A stretch of 64,000 bases of DNA. It comes from an uncultured Acidimicrobiales bacterium (GTDB lineage: Bacteria > Actinomycetota > Acidimicrobiia > Acidimicrobiales > SHLQ01). The position numbers were made by a program, and so were the translations under genes. The stretch lies in contig CALLQB010000010.1 in the NCBI GenBank assembly GCA_938015295.1, forward strand, positions 26,544 to 90,543, written 5' to 3'. Of this stretch, positions 20,046 through 29,741 are shown piece after piece. The notes beneath the pieces were generated by a model. The model searched no databases. It was not told the origin of the DNA and worked only from the letters and a program-made list of their open reading frames with translations. Every line of letters starts with the position of its first letter. The first letter of the stretch is position 1.

Positions 20046-20243
20046 TTCAAGACATCACGACAAGGTTCGTGAAACTGAGTCAGATATAACCCTCGATATC
20101 GGGCCTTGCGACGCCGATTAGGTTGGAGAGTCGGCCATCATGGGTGAAACACCTTTATCCTCACCAGTAGTCCTGTTGGCCCTCAGCTGCAGTTGCTTCT
20201 GTAACGATGGTGCCGCCCCCGATATAAGGAACGCCGAAAATTC

Positions 20244-21416
20244 ATGGCATTCGACGATGACACAACCGAACAAGAGATTGACCCGGAGCATGCCGAGACC
20301 CCGACGCTCGATCAGTTCGACACCGGCGACCCGGGCCACACCGATGAGTCATTCGCAACCGCATGGAACGATGACGACACGGCCAGCGCGTTTGAAGCAG
20401 TCGAGGCCGATGTAGCCAACCAGCCGTCTGTCAGTGTCGACCCAGCGATCCTCGAGACGGCATTGTTTGAAATCAAGAAGGTCATCGTCGGCCAAGAACG
20501 TATGCTCGAACGACTTCTCGTTTGTGTGCTTGCCCGCGGGCATTGCCTGCTCGAAGGTGTCCCCGGCGTGGCGAAAACCCTCGCCGTCGAAACATTGGCC
20601 AAGGTCACCGGCGGCTCGTTCGCCCGCCTGCAATTCACCCCCGACCTGCTCCCCGCCGACATCGTCGGCACCCGAATTTACCGGGCCTCAAACGAAACAT
20701 TCGATGTCGAGCTGGGCCCGGTATTTGCGAACTACGTCCTTGCCGACGAGATCAACAGGGCGCCCGCCAAGGTGCAATCGGCGCTCCTTGAGATCATGGC
20801 CGAAAAACAGGTCTCCATCGGCGGCACGACCTACCCCGCTCCCCTGCCCTTCCTCGTGTTGGCCACGCAAAACCCCATCGAGTCAGAAGGTGTTTACACC
20901 CTTCCCGAGGCCCAACGAGACCGTTTCCTCATGAAGGTCCTCGTCGAATACCCAAGCCCTGCCGAAGAGGTCGACATCGTGTACCGGATGGGTGTTGCTT
21001 CCCCTGAGCCCGTGCAAATCCTCGAACCCGAACGCATCATGGCGTTGCAAGCTGGCGCAGACGCAACCTATATCGACCGATCGGTGGTCGACTACGCCGT
21101 CAATCTTGTGCTCACCACCCGCAACCCAGAAATGATGGGACTACCCGACCTCAGTGAACTACTCACCTATGGGGCCAGTCCGCGTGCCAGCCTCGGGCTC
21201 GTCCGCGCCGGACGGGCGCTGGCGTTCATGCGCGGCCGCAGCTACGTCGTTCCTCAAGACGTCTTCGACGTCGCTCCGGAGATCCTTCGTCACCGACTCG
21301 TCTTAAGCTACGAAGCTCTCGCCCGCGACATCAGCGCCGATCAAATTCTGTCGCGCATTCTCAGCACTATTCCGGCACCCCAAGTTTCACCACAGCAGGA
21401 TCCAGCGACCTTCTAA
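20244..21416 (+). CDS. MoxR-family AAA ATPase
   Basis: LLEGVPGVAKTLAVETLAKVTGGSFARLQFTPDLLPADIVGTRIY...VLADEINRAPAKVQSALLEIMAEKQVSIGG...VLATQNPIESEGVYTLPEAQRDRFLMK. Confidence 0.95.
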   Translation: MAFDDDTTEQEIDPEHAETPTLDQFDTGDPGHTDESFATAWNDDDTASAFEAVEADVANQPSVSVDPAILETALFEIKKVIVGQERMLERLLVCVLARGHCLLEGVPGVAKTLAVETLAKVTGGSFARLQFTPDLLPADIVGTRIYRASNETFDVELGPVFANYVLADEINRAPAKVQSALLEIMAEKQVSIGGTTYPAPLPFLVLATQNPIESEGVYTLPEAQRDRFLMKVLVEYPSPAEEVDIVYRMGVASPEPVQILEPERIMALQAGADATYIDRSVVDYAVNLVLTTRNPEMMGLPDLSELLTYGASPRASLGLVRAGRALAFMRGRSYVVPQDVFDVAPEILRHRLVLSYEALARDISADQILSRILSTIPAPQVSPQQDPATF

Positions 21417-22342
21417 TGGCCACCGGTTCTGCTGAGAAGCCATCAAATCGAGAGGTGTTGCGTCGACTTGAACTCGACGTCTCGCGACGCCTCGACGGCC
21501 TGTTGCACGGCGACTACCGAGGCTTGTCGACAGGCCACGGATCCGAACCCGGAGAAACCCGTCAGTACGCACCCGGCGACGACGTGCGTCGTATCGACTG
21601 GAACGTCACCGCTCGGTCCCAAGAAACCCATATCCGCGAGGCAATCGCCGATCGCGAACTCGAAACCCGGGTCTTGCTCGACCTGTCACCCAGCCTTGAC
21701 TTCGGAACGGTGCAGTGGGAGAAGCGCGAACTCGCTCTGGCGGTCACGCAGGCACTCGGCGTTATCACCGGCAAGGTCGGCAACCGCTTCGGCGCCTTGG
21801 CGCTGCATGCACATGGCGCACTCGACGTTCCCTCGCGTGGCGGTCGAAACCATTTGATGTCGCTGCTCCACCAGGTCCGCAATCTCGACCGCGGCGCCGA
21901 AGGGCCGGTCAGCCTCTCAAACGGCATCGAGCGGCTCAGCTCAACCGCTCGACGAAGTGCACTCATGGTGGTCGTTTCCGACTTCCTCGGTCACGACCCG
22001 TGGGACGAGGCGCTCAAACGCCTGGCAGTGCGCCATGAGGTCGTCTGTGTTGAGGTTGTCGACCCTCGTGAGCTCGAGCTACCCGATATTGGCTTGGTCG
22101 ACCTGATCGACCCCGAGTCGGGCCGAACGCTCGAAATTCAAACCAGCAACAGCGAAGTTCGAGAGAAGTTTGCCGCGTTGGCCTTGGCTCAGCGGGCAGA
22201 ACATGCTTCAGCGATTCGTGGCGCTGGCGCCGACCATGTGTTGCTGCGTACCGATCAGGATTGGCTGCTCGAACTCGCCAAGTTCATCGGCCTTCGAAAA
22301 CGCCGCAAAGGCGCAAATCCAACAGTGGGCGCCGCCCTATGA
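21416..22342 (+). CDS. DUF58 domain-containing protein
   Basis: DYRGLSTGHGSEPGETRQYAPGDDVRRIDWNVTARSQETHIREAIADRELETRVLLDLSPSLDFG; 1-nt overlap with the moxR-like stop. Confidence 0.92.
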   Translation: MATGSAEKPSNREVLRRLELDVSRRLDGLLHGDYRGLSTGHGSEPGETRQYAPGDDVRRIDWNVTARSQETHIREAIADRELETRVLLDLSPSLDFGTVQWEKRELALAVTQALGVITGKVGNRFGALALHAHGALDVPSRGGRNHLMSLLHQVRNLDRGAEGPVSLSNGIERLSSTARRSALMVVVSDFLGHDPWDEALKRLAVRHEVVCVEVVDPRELELPDIGLVDLIDPESGRTLEIQTSNSEVREKFAALALAQRAEHASAIRGAGADHVLLRTDQDWLLELAKFIGLRKRRKGANPTVGAAL

Positions 22343-23298
22343 GCTTTTTCCATCCCTGGCGGCTCATCTTTCTTCTGGCGGTTGCCGCACTAGCAGTCGC
22401 CTACGTGGTGGTTCAATCGCGCCGCAAACAGTACGCACTCCGCTTCACCAACCTTGAGCTACTCGCCGAAGTAGCGCCCTCAAGTCCTGGTTGGCGCCGA
22501 CACGTTCCGGCCGTCGGTTTTCTCACGATGCTTGCCGTGCTTGTGGTCGCCTTCGCTGATCCAGCCACCGAACGCAAAGTGCCGCGCGAACGCGCCACCA
22601 TCGTGCTCGCAATCGATACGTCGCTCTCGATGTTGGCCGACGATGTCGACCCCAGTCGGATTGAGGCGGCAAAGACCGCCGCCAAGACCTTCGTCGCACA
22701 AGTCCCTGAATCGATCAACATCGGCTTAGTCGGATTCCACGGCTCCGCGACGATCTGGGTACCGCCGACCACCGACCGCCTCAAGGTCGAAAACGCAATC
22801 GATCGTCTCGAATTGAATGAGCGAACCGCTATTGGCGACGCGCTCTTTGCCAGCCTCGAGGCGCTCGAGTTGGCTCCCGAGGCCGAGAACGAACTCGAAG
22901 CCGTCCCAGGCGCAATCGTCCTCATGTCCGATGGCGAAACTACGGCGGGGCGACCGAACGCACAGGGTATCGAGGCTGCGATCAATGCTGAGGTGCCGGT
23001 AGCAACCATTGCGTTCGGCACACCAAACGGTCAGATTCTTCTGCCCGAATTCGGCCCCGACCCCATCGATGTTCCGGTGCGGACCGCAGACCTGCGTGAG
23101 ATAGCCGATCAAACCGGCGGTGAGTTCTTTGCCGCTGAAAGTGCCGAGGAACTCGAGCGGGTCTATGCCGATATTGGCTCGTCGGAGGGCTTTGAGGTCG
23201 AGCTCTCAAGCATCTCGGACTGGTTTGTTGGTGCCGCATTGCTGCTCGCGTCGATTACCGGCCTGCTATCGCTGCTTTGGTTTTCGAGACTTCCGTAG
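22339..23298 (+). CDS. VWA (BatA-like) membrane protein
   Basis: From ATG at 22339 (ATGA overlap): MSFFHPWRLIFLLAVAALAVAYVVV...TIVLAIDTSLSMLADDVDPSRIEAAK...IVLMSDGETTAGR. Confidence 0.92.
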   Translation: MSFFHPWRLIFLLAVAALAVAYVVVQSRRKQYALRFTNLELLAEVAPSSPGWRRHVPAVGFLTMLAVLVVAFADPATERKVPRERATIVLAIDTSLSMLADDVDPSRIEAAKTAAKTFVAQVPESINIGLVGFHGSATIWVPPTTDRLKVENAIDRLELNERTAIGDALFASLEALELAPEAENELEAVPGAIVLMSDGETTAGRPNAQGIEAAINAEVPVATIAFGTPNGQILLPEFGPDPIDVPVRTADLREIADQTGGEFFAAESAEELERVYADIGSSEGFEVELSSISDWFVGAALLLASITGLLSLLWFSRLP

Positions 23299-23321
23299 GT
23301 CTGCGAACACACGTGCCCTTG

Positions 23322-23954
23322 ATGGCAGAGACATCCACGCTGATCGGACCGTTTCGGCTGCTTGCGTTTCGCGAGCCGCGAGTCCGCCGGATGGGCCAAC
23401 TCGTCCCAGGCCTTGTGCTTTTTGGCCTCGCGCTTGCGCTCGCCATCGAGGCGAACTTCGGGACGAACCCGTGGACGGTGTTTCATCAGGGCGCCGCCAC
23501 CAAGCTCGGATTGTCGATCGGCACTCTGGTGATACTTACCGGCGTCGTCATTGTTGTGTTGTTCGCTCCGCTCCACGAACCACTGGGACTGGGCACACTC
23601 TTGAACGTGATGGTGATCGGCCCTGTGGTCGATCTGGCACTGGCCATCATTCCCGATCTGGAGTCACTGGCTCCCCGGCTTCTTGCGATAGGTGTTGCGC
23701 CGGTGTTGTTGGGCCTTGCCTCGGGTCTGTATATCGGCGCTGGTCTCGGGCCTGGCCCGCGTGATGGGCTGATGACCGCACTCGAACGGCGCGGGGTCAA
23801 AGTGTCGATCGCTCGAACGCTGATCGAAGTCAGCGCCCTAAGCGCTGGCTGGCTCCTCGGGGGTCAAGTAGGCCTTGGAACGTTGTATATGGGGTTGACG
23901 GTCGGCTTTTGGGTTCAGACCTTCCGCGAGCCGTTTCGCCTTGACACCAGCTAG
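23322..23954 (+). CDS. YczE/YitT-like integral membrane protein
   Basis: MAETSTLIGPFRLLAFREPRVRRMGQLVPGLVLFGLALALAIEANFGTNPWTVFHQG...GLYIGAGLGPGPRDGLMTAL. Confidence 0.8.
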   Translation: MAETSTLIGPFRLLAFREPRVRRMGQLVPGLVLFGLALALAIEANFGTNPWTVFHQGAATKLGLSIGTLVILTGVVIVVLFAPLHEPLGLGTLLNVMVIGPVVDLALAIIPDLESLAPRLLAIGVAPVLLGLASGLYIGAGLGPGPRDGLMTALERRGVKVSIARTLIEVSALSAGWLLGGQVGLGTLYMGLTVGFWVQTFREPFRLDTS

Positions 23955-23957
23955 GCG

Positions 23958-26900
23958 TCAGGCCACCGGCACCGCGGCTGCCGGTGCGCCCACCCGGTCG
24001 TCGCTCGTGACCTTCTCGCTGACAACACGTGAGGAACCGCCCGGCTGCATGCTGACGCCGTAGAGGATGTCGCCGGCCTCCATCGTGCGCTTTTGGTGGC
24101 TGACGATAAGCAACTGCGCTTCGTCGCGGAACTCTTTCACCAGTTCGAGGAATCGGTGCAGGTTCACATCATCGAGTGCGGCCTCGACCTCGTCCATGAC
24201 ATAGAACGGCGAAGGCCGAGAGCGGAACACGGCAAACAGGAAGCCCATCGCTACGAGCGTGCGCTCGCCACCACTCAGCAACGAGAGTTTCTTCACGTTC
24301 TTGCCTGATGGTTTGGCCTCGATCTCGATTCCGGTGTTGAGCGGATCGTTCGGCATCGTGAGTCGAATCCGACCAACGCCACCGGGGAACAACTTGCCGA
24401 AGAGATGTTCGAAGTTCTGTGAGACGTCAGCGAACGCCGACGCGAACACGTTGACGATTTCTTCATCGATCGATCGAATGACCTTTGCGAGGTCGCGCCG
24501 GGTGCCACGCACATCATCGAGCTGACTCTGCAGAAATTCGTGACGCTCCTGCAGCTGCTCGAACTCTTGCAACGCCAGTGGGTTGATGGGCCCCATGACC
24601 TTGAGTTCGCGTTCGAGGTCGCGAACCCGGGCCGCTGGTTTCACGCCCTCGGCGAGTTCTGGACACTGGGCTTCGAGCGCTGCACCAGGTTCGATGTCGA
24701 GGTCACGTCGAAGAGATTCAACCGCCGCCTCGACACGGAGCTTTACTTCGGTTTGCTCAAGCTCGACCCGGCCGGTGAGCTCACGTAGCTGCTCGAGACG
24801 TCGTTCAAGCTGATTGCGTTGCTTGCGCAACGAATCGAGGTTGGTGGCGATTGCCTGTTGGGTCTCGCTTTGCTTGCGGCGACGTTCACGAATGTCGTCT
24901 AGTTCGAACTCGATGGTGCCGAGTCGGTTCTCAACGACCGACGCAAGTTTCTTGACGATGGCTTCACGGCGGTCGAGCTTGAGACGCGTCGCTTCTACCT
25001 CGGCAAGCGACTCGGCGTGCTCAACGAGCTTGGCATCGACATCGGTAAGTCGGCTGCGAAGTACCGAGCGGCGCTCCTCAACCGCGGCAGCCCGAACTTC
25101 AAGGTCGGTCCGGAGCGACGACACCGCTGCGGCCCGCTCGTCGAGACTCATACGCTCGACATTCATCGCTTTACCTTTTTCGACAACCGCCTGCTCGGCC
25201 GCCTCAAATTCCGGCAACGATGACTGGAGTTCGGCAACCCGTTGCTGATCGCGGTCGGACCGGTCGGTCAACTCGGCGACACGTACCTGCAGCGACTCGA
25301 GTTCGACGGTAGCTTCGCGCTGGTCGCGAGCCAGTCGCTCGAGACGCTCGGTGGCCGCGACCATACGAGAATCGGTGGCATCGAGCTGTTGACCAACCCG
25401 GTTGTGCTCGGCTTTGGCCTCGCCAACCTTGGTCTTGGCTTGGGCTTGGCGGTCCCGCAGCTCGGTCAGTCGCTCCATAAGCACGGCGACGGCTGCCTCG
25501 GCGTCATCGAGCGCGCCCTTGGTCGCTCCGGCGCCGCCAGCGCCGAGGCGCCAGCCTCCGGGGCCGAATCGGTCGCCTTCACGGGTAACGACAACCCGGC
25601 CAGGCGAAGCGATGGCCTGATCGAGTGCGGCAGTCCACTCACCGTCGACGACGTCGACGTTGAGTAAAAGGCGGTCGAGGAGTTCGTCGAGGCCGGGCCG
25701 CAACGCACGCACCCGGGCTCGGAGGCCACCATTGCTCGCCCCAGAGGCTGCTGCTGGTGCTGCGGCGATGAGGACCTCACCGCCAAGATCTTCTTCGCTG
25801 AGCTTCGACAGGGCTCGACGGGCAGCGACATCGCCCTCGACGACGATGCCAGCAAGCGCTGGCCCCACCGCTGCTTCAAACGCTGCTTCGAAACCGTTGT
25901 CTACATCGACGAGTTCGACGAGTGTGCCAAGCACGCCGTCGATACCGGCAAGCGATTCAATACCGGCTGCGGTTCGGGCTTCGTCGAGGGCTAGTTGCAG
26001 TGCTTCGATACGCGCCTGGCCAGCGTTGAGTTCGCGTTCGGCTAGCGCGGCTTCTTCGTTGACAGCTTCGGCGGCCTCGGTCGCGCTAGCAAGTTGCGCT
26101 TCGAGCGCCGTGATGGCCTCGACCAGTGGTTCTTCGTCGGACTCGGCCGACTGCATCGTGGTAACGAGCTCAGTGCGTTTGCCGTCGAGTTCGCCGAGCA
26201 CCTGCTCGAGTTGGGTGATGCGTTCGGAGAGGCGGCTCCGCTCGGCAACCGCTCGCTCGACTGAAGCGCTGAGCGCACCAAGCTCGCCGCGGACCTCAGC
26301 GGCACGACCCGTGGGTGGCTCGACACCTTCGGCCCAATCTTTTTCGAAAGACTCGCGTAGCCCTGCGAGTTCGGCGTCGGCGAGCCGAACCCGTTCGGCG
26401 TCGGGTTTCAGGCCGAGTGCTTCACGCTCGACCTCATCAAGGTCGGACCGCAGGCGGGCGGACTCGGATTCGAGAGTCGCCACGACAGCCTGATCGACAA
26501 ACGCGTCGCGGTCGCGGGAAATGCCCTGCCGCCGCTGCTCGAGCACCGCAACAAGGCCTCGCGAGCGTTCGCGGATCGACTCATAGCGCACGAGTGCATC
26601 GCCGATATCGGCGCCGCCCTGGGTCGACAGCTGCGATTCGGCGGTAGCGACGGCGGTATCGAGTCGTGCCAGTTCGTCTTTGACCTGGCGAGTTTCGACA
26701 ACAAGCTCGTTACGTTTTTCTCGTTGCGATTGTGTCTGAGTGTGCAGACGAGCAAGCTGTTGACCAGCGACAAAAACCTGCAACGCGTGAAGCTCGTCGA
26801 CCAGATCGCCGTGTCGGCGTGCGGCGTCGGCCTGGCGTTCGAGAGGACGAAGTTGTCGCCGAACCTCGCGCAACAGATCTTGTACTCGGGTGAGGTTCGC

Positions 26901-27455
26901 CTCGGTTGAGTTGAGGCGACGTTCCGCCTTTTCTTTGCGCTTGCGGTATTTGAGGACGCCAGCCGCTTCCTCGATAATCATGCGCCGGTCTTCAGGGCGA
27001 GCGTTGAGCACCTGGTCGATCTGTCCCTGCGACACGATGACGTGCTGCTGACGGCCGACGCCAGCGTCGCTAAGCAATTCTTGGATGTCGAGCAGGCGGC
27101 AGGGTGCCCCGTTGATCATGTATTCGCTGTCGCCGCTGCGGAACAGCACGCGCGTGACCGTTACTTCGGTGAACTCAATCGGCAGAACACCGTCGCTGTT
27201 GTCGATGGTGAGTGAAACCTCGGCGCGGCCAAGGGCAGGGCGCTTTGCGGTACCAGCGAAGATGACATCGTCCATCTTCTGACTTCGGACCGCACTGGGC
27301 GCTTGGGCACCAAGTACCCAGGCGACGGCATCGACAACATTGGACTTACCCGACCCATTTGGACCCACCACAACGGTGACTCCCGGCTCAAGATCGAGCT
27401 GGGTTGCGTCGGCGAAAGACTTGAAGCCCTTCATGGTTAACGACTTCAGGAACAT
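23958..27455 (-). CDS. smc: Chromosome segregation protein SMC
   Basis: MFLKSLTMKGFKSFADATQLDLEPGVTVVVGPNGSGKSNVVDAVAWVLGAQAPSAVRSQKMDDVIF...; hinge; LLSGGERTLVAMGFLFAVF...FYVMDEVEAALDDVNLHRFL. Confidence 0.97.
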   Translation of the reverse strand: MFLKSLTMKGFKSFADATQLDLEPGVTVVVGPNGSGKSNVVDAVAWVLGAQAPSAVRSQKMDDVIFAGTAKRPALGRAEVSLTIDNSDGVLPIEFTEVTVTRVLFRSGDSEYMINGAPCRLLDIQELLSDAGVGRQQHVIVSQGQIDQVLNARPEDRRMIIEEAAGVLKYRKRKEKAERRLNSTEANLTRVQDLLREVRRQLRPLERQADAARRHGDLVDELHALQVFVAGQQLARLHTQTQSQREKRNELVVETRQVKDELARLDTAVATAESQLSTQGGADIGDALVRYESIRERSRGLVAVLEQRRQGISRDRDAFVDQAVVATLESESARLRSDLDEVEREALGLKPDAERVRLADAELAGLRESFEKDWAEGVEPPTGRAAEVRGELGALSASVERAVAERSRLSERITQLEQVLGELDGKRTELVTTMQSAESDEEPLVEAITALEAQLASATEAAEAVNEEAALAERELNAGQARIEALQLALDEARTAAGIESLAGIDGVLGTLVELVDVDNGFEAAFEAAVGPALAGIVVEGDVAARRALSKLSEEDLGGEVLIAAAPAAASGASNGGLRARVRALRPGLDELLDRLLLNVDVVDGEWTAALDQAIASPGRVVVTREGDRFGPGGWRLGAGGAGATKGALDDAEAAVAVLMERLTELRDRQAQAKTKVGEAKAEHNRVGQQLDATDSRMVAATERLERLARDQREATVELESLQVRVAELTDRSDRDQQRVAELQSSLPEFEAAEQAVVEKGKAMNVERMSLDERAAAVSSLRTDLEVRAAAVEERRSVLRSRLTDVDAKLVEHAESLAEVEATRLKLDRREAIVKKLASVVENRLGTIEFELDDIRERRRKQSETQQAIATNLDSLRKQRNQLERRLEQLRELTGRVELEQTEVKLRVEAAVESLRRDLDIEPGAALEAQCPELAEGVKPAARVRDLERELKVMGPINPLALQEFEQLQERHEFLQSQLDDVRGTRRDLAKVIRSIDEEIVNVFASAFADVSQNFEHLFGKLFPGGVGRIRLTMPNDPLNTGIEIEAKPSGKNVKKLSLLSGGERTLVAMGFLFAVFRSRPSPFYVMDEVEAALDDVNLHRFLELVKEFRDEAQLLIVSHQKRTMEAGDILYGVSMQPGGSSRVVSEKVTSDDRVGAPAAAVPVA

Positions 27456-27499
27456 GGCGCGCGAACGTAGCAGGAAATTACAACGAAGTAATTACGGGA

Positions 27500-27581
27500 A
27501 CGAGATTTCGCGTGGCAGCCCCCACAACCCCAAATCTCGTGACACAGAGCGACAAAGTTTGTCGCCTGGTGTCACGAGATT
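27500..27581. repeat. Nested inverted repeats between the mutM-like gene and smc
   Basis: AATCTCGTGACAC(27533-27545)-AGA-GCGACAAA-G-TTTGTCGC-CTG-GTGTCACGAGATT(27569-27581). ACGAGATTT (27500-27508) is also complementary to AAATCTCGT (27532-27540). Confidence 0.85.
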
Positions 27582-27584
27582 CCG

Positions 27585-28418
27585 CTAGACCTGGGTTTCG
27601 CAGTAGTAGGTGACCGAGCCGTTGAACTTGGTTTTCATGATCGGGGCTCGCGAGCGAGGGCTCAATTCACCCTCACGCTCAAACACCTGCAGGTGCTCCT
27701 GGTACGTGCCAGGCTCGCTAAAGAGGTCGAGATAGTTGTTCTTGTCGGTGCTGGTTCCGCGGTACTTCATGGCGTCGTGCAGGGTCTCGACCAGTGCCCG
27801 GTACAACCGCCGTACTTCCTGGCTTGAAAGCGAGCTGCTGCTGCGGTCGTATTTCAGCCCGGAGGTGAAAAGGATCTCATCGGTATACATCGTGCCAATA
27901 CCGATAATGATCCGCTCGTCGGTGAGGAAGGTCTTGAGTGCCGTGTCGTGGTGCCGAAGCAACTCGCCAAAATGGGTCCATGACAACGGTTCTGCCACCG
28001 GATCGAGTCCAAGCACCGCCATGTCAGCCGTGGCCTCTTCAACGTCCTCGGCGGCAATGATCCGCAAATCGCCCTTGCCCTTGGGGTCGACGAAACGCAA
28101 TTGGCCGTGCTGGGTGAACGTGATGACAACTTCGGTGCCGTCGGCAACCGCTTCCTTATTGGTTGCTCGCTGAGGACGCATCGACTTCGCCATGTCGATC
28201 ACCAAGACGTCTTCGGTATCGAGCGTAATGAGGATACGAAGACCAATCCGTTCGACGCCGGTCATCTTTACGCCGTCGAGAGGCGCGGTGAAACCTTTGC
28301 GGTTCTTATACGAGCTGAGCAGCGACATGCTCTCGGCGTCGACTGACTTCACCTTCTTGCCAATAACTTCGCGCTCGAGATCGCGACGGAAGGTTTCTAC
28401 CTCGGGAAGCTCAAACAT
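27585..28418 (-). CDS. MutM/Fpg-family protein, predicted catalytically inactive (degenerate active site and zinc finger)
   Basis: MFELPEVETFRRDLEREVIGKKVKSVD... GIGTMYTDEILFTSGLKYDRSSSSLSSQEVRRLYRALVETL... REGELSPRSRAPIMKTKFNGSVTYYCETQV; clear MutM fold signature with active-site substitutions. Confidence 0.88.
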   Translation of the reverse strand: MFELPEVETFRRDLEREVIGKKVKSVDAESMSLLSSYKNRKGFTAPLDGVKMTGVERIGLRILITLDTEDVLVIDMAKSMRPQRATNKEAVADGTEVVITFTQHGQLRFVDPKGKGDLRIIAAEDVEEATADMAVLGLDPVAEPLSWTHFGELLRHHDTALKTFLTDERIIIGIGTMYTDEILFTSGLKYDRSSSSLSSQEVRRLYRALVETLHDAMKYRGTSTDKNNYLDLFSEPGTYQEHLQVFEREGELSPRSRAPIMKTKFNGSVTYYCETQV

Positions 28419-29202
28419 CGGCTTGTGCCCTCTCGTCGAGTGTCGGCCGGGATTCGGGACGTTCTGTCATCGTCTCATTCGTTGTGTTGTCGGAGGGCGG
28501 CGAAAGCGCCGCCCATGCTTCTTCGGCCGCGTGTTGCTCGGCCTGCTTTTTGGAGGTTCCGGTACCGCTCCCGCGAGCGATTTGGTCGATCACGACCGTC
28601 GCCAGGAAACGTTTGTTGTGATCGGGGCCAGACTCTTCGACTGTGTACCCCGGTGGCGCATGCCCAAGGTGGGCTACCAGCTCTTGAAGTCTGGTCTTGT
28701 AATCACCTGCACCTGGGCCGGCGGCAGTGACATCTTCAATTTGTTCGCCGAGTAGTCGGATAACAAGCGCCTTGGCTGGTTCCCACCCACCGTCGAGGTA
28801 CACCGCCCCGATCAGCGCTTCTACCGCGTCGGCAAGAATGGAGGACTTGGTGCGACCACCGGACGCATCCTCCCCTCGCCCAAGCCGCAGATGCGGACCG
28901 ACCTGAATCCGTCGAGCGACGTGCGCCAACGAGGGCGCGCTCACGACCGCGGCCCGCACTTTGGCAAGCTCTCCCTCGGAGTGATCGGGAAACAGCCGGT
29001 AAAGCTGATCGGTTACCGCAAGTCCGAGAACGGCGTCACCAAGAAATTCCAGCCGTTCATTTGGCTCATCGTCGGTGACCTCGGCGACCCAGCTTCGATG
29101 CGTCAAGGCAAGACGAAGCAGTTCGGGGTCGCCAAAATTGTGGCTGAGTCGTTCGCTGAGTTCGAGAGCGCCGGCCGGCTCAGCCGGTGCGGGCAACGAC
29201 AT
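28411..29202 (-). CDS. rnc: Ribonuclease III
   Basis: LALTHRSWVAEVTDDEPNERLEFLGDAVLGLAVTDQLY...ILADAVEALIGAVYLDGGW...DYKTRLQELVAHLG...ARGSGTGTSKKQAEQHAAEEAW; start at ATG 29202 overlapping the acpP 3' end. Confidence 0.95.
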   Translation of the reverse strand: MSLPAPAEPAGALELSERLSHNFGDPELLRLALTHRSWVAEVTDDEPNERLEFLGDAVLGLAVTDQLYRLFPDHSEGELAKVRAAVVSAPSLAHVARRIQVGPHLRLGRGEDASGGRTKSSILADAVEALIGAVYLDGGWEPAKALVIRLLGEQIEDVTAAGPGAGDYKTRLQELVAHLGHAPPGYTVEESGPDHNKRFLATVVIDQIARGSGTGTSKKQAEQHAAEEAWAALSPPSDNTTNETMTERPESRPTLDERAQADV

Positions 29203-29437
29203 AATCCACTGCGTCCCGCACAGTTTTGAGATCCTCAAGATCTTCGTCTTCGATCCGGAAACCAACGGTTCGTTCGCCGACTTCTTCTTCGAGCGCTTCT
29301 ACGAGCTCAATGAGAGCGAGGGAATCGGCTTCAAGGTCGTCCTGGAAGGAATCGCCCTCACCGATGGTGTCGGGCTCGATCTCAAGAATGTCGGCCAAAC
29401 GGTCACGGATGAGCGCTAGTACTTCTTCGCGATTCAT
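29180..29437 (-). CDS. acpP: Acyl carrier protein
   Basis: MNREEVLALIRDRLADILEIEPDTIGEGDSFQDDLEADSLALIELVEALEEEVGERTVGFRIEDEDLEDLKTVRDAVDYVVARTG (DSL phosphopantetheine site). Confidence 0.93.
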   Translation of the reverse strand: MNREEVLALIRDRLADILEIEPDTIGEGDSFQDDLEADSLALIELVEALEEEVGERTVGFRIEDEDLEDLKTVRDAVDYVVARTG

Positions 29438-29658
29438 CGGGGTTCCTTCCACGTGGGTTTCTGCCGGCATCAGCGGTACCTCTGTCTTGTTCAGTCGTAT
29501 TTCATGCTTGGAATACAGATATCGTCGAGCGTTGACTTCAAGCAACAGTCAAGCCTCTGACCTGCGGAAACGATAGCTTTTCGCAAGCGTCCGCCAGCAT
29601 AGCACAAACCCCTTTTTGACCACCTAGAGAGAGTCTACTCCCACGTAAAGTGGCTGAT

Positions 29659-29741
29659 GGGCAGGCTCTTTCACACGAAGGGGTTTTTCAAGCGAAGAGG
29701 GCTTTCAGGAAAGGGGTCTTTCAAGCAAAGAGACCTTTCAG
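29659..29741 (-). repeat. Five ~16-17 nt tandem imperfect repeats between plsX and acpP
   Basis: Minus strand: CTGAAAGGTCTCTTTG / CTTGAAAGACCCCTTTC / CTGAAAGCCCTCTTCG / CTTGAAAAACCCCTTCG / TGTGAAAGAGCCTGCCC; on the plus strand also a 33-nt repeat, 29678-29710 vs 29711-29743. Confidence 0.85.

Noticed and set aside
25660-26493. Ser/Arg-rich 277-aa ORF opposite smc (likewise 13209-14072 opposite ffh)
   Set aside because: Low-complexity Ser/Arg composition from antisense reading of high-GC coding sequence.
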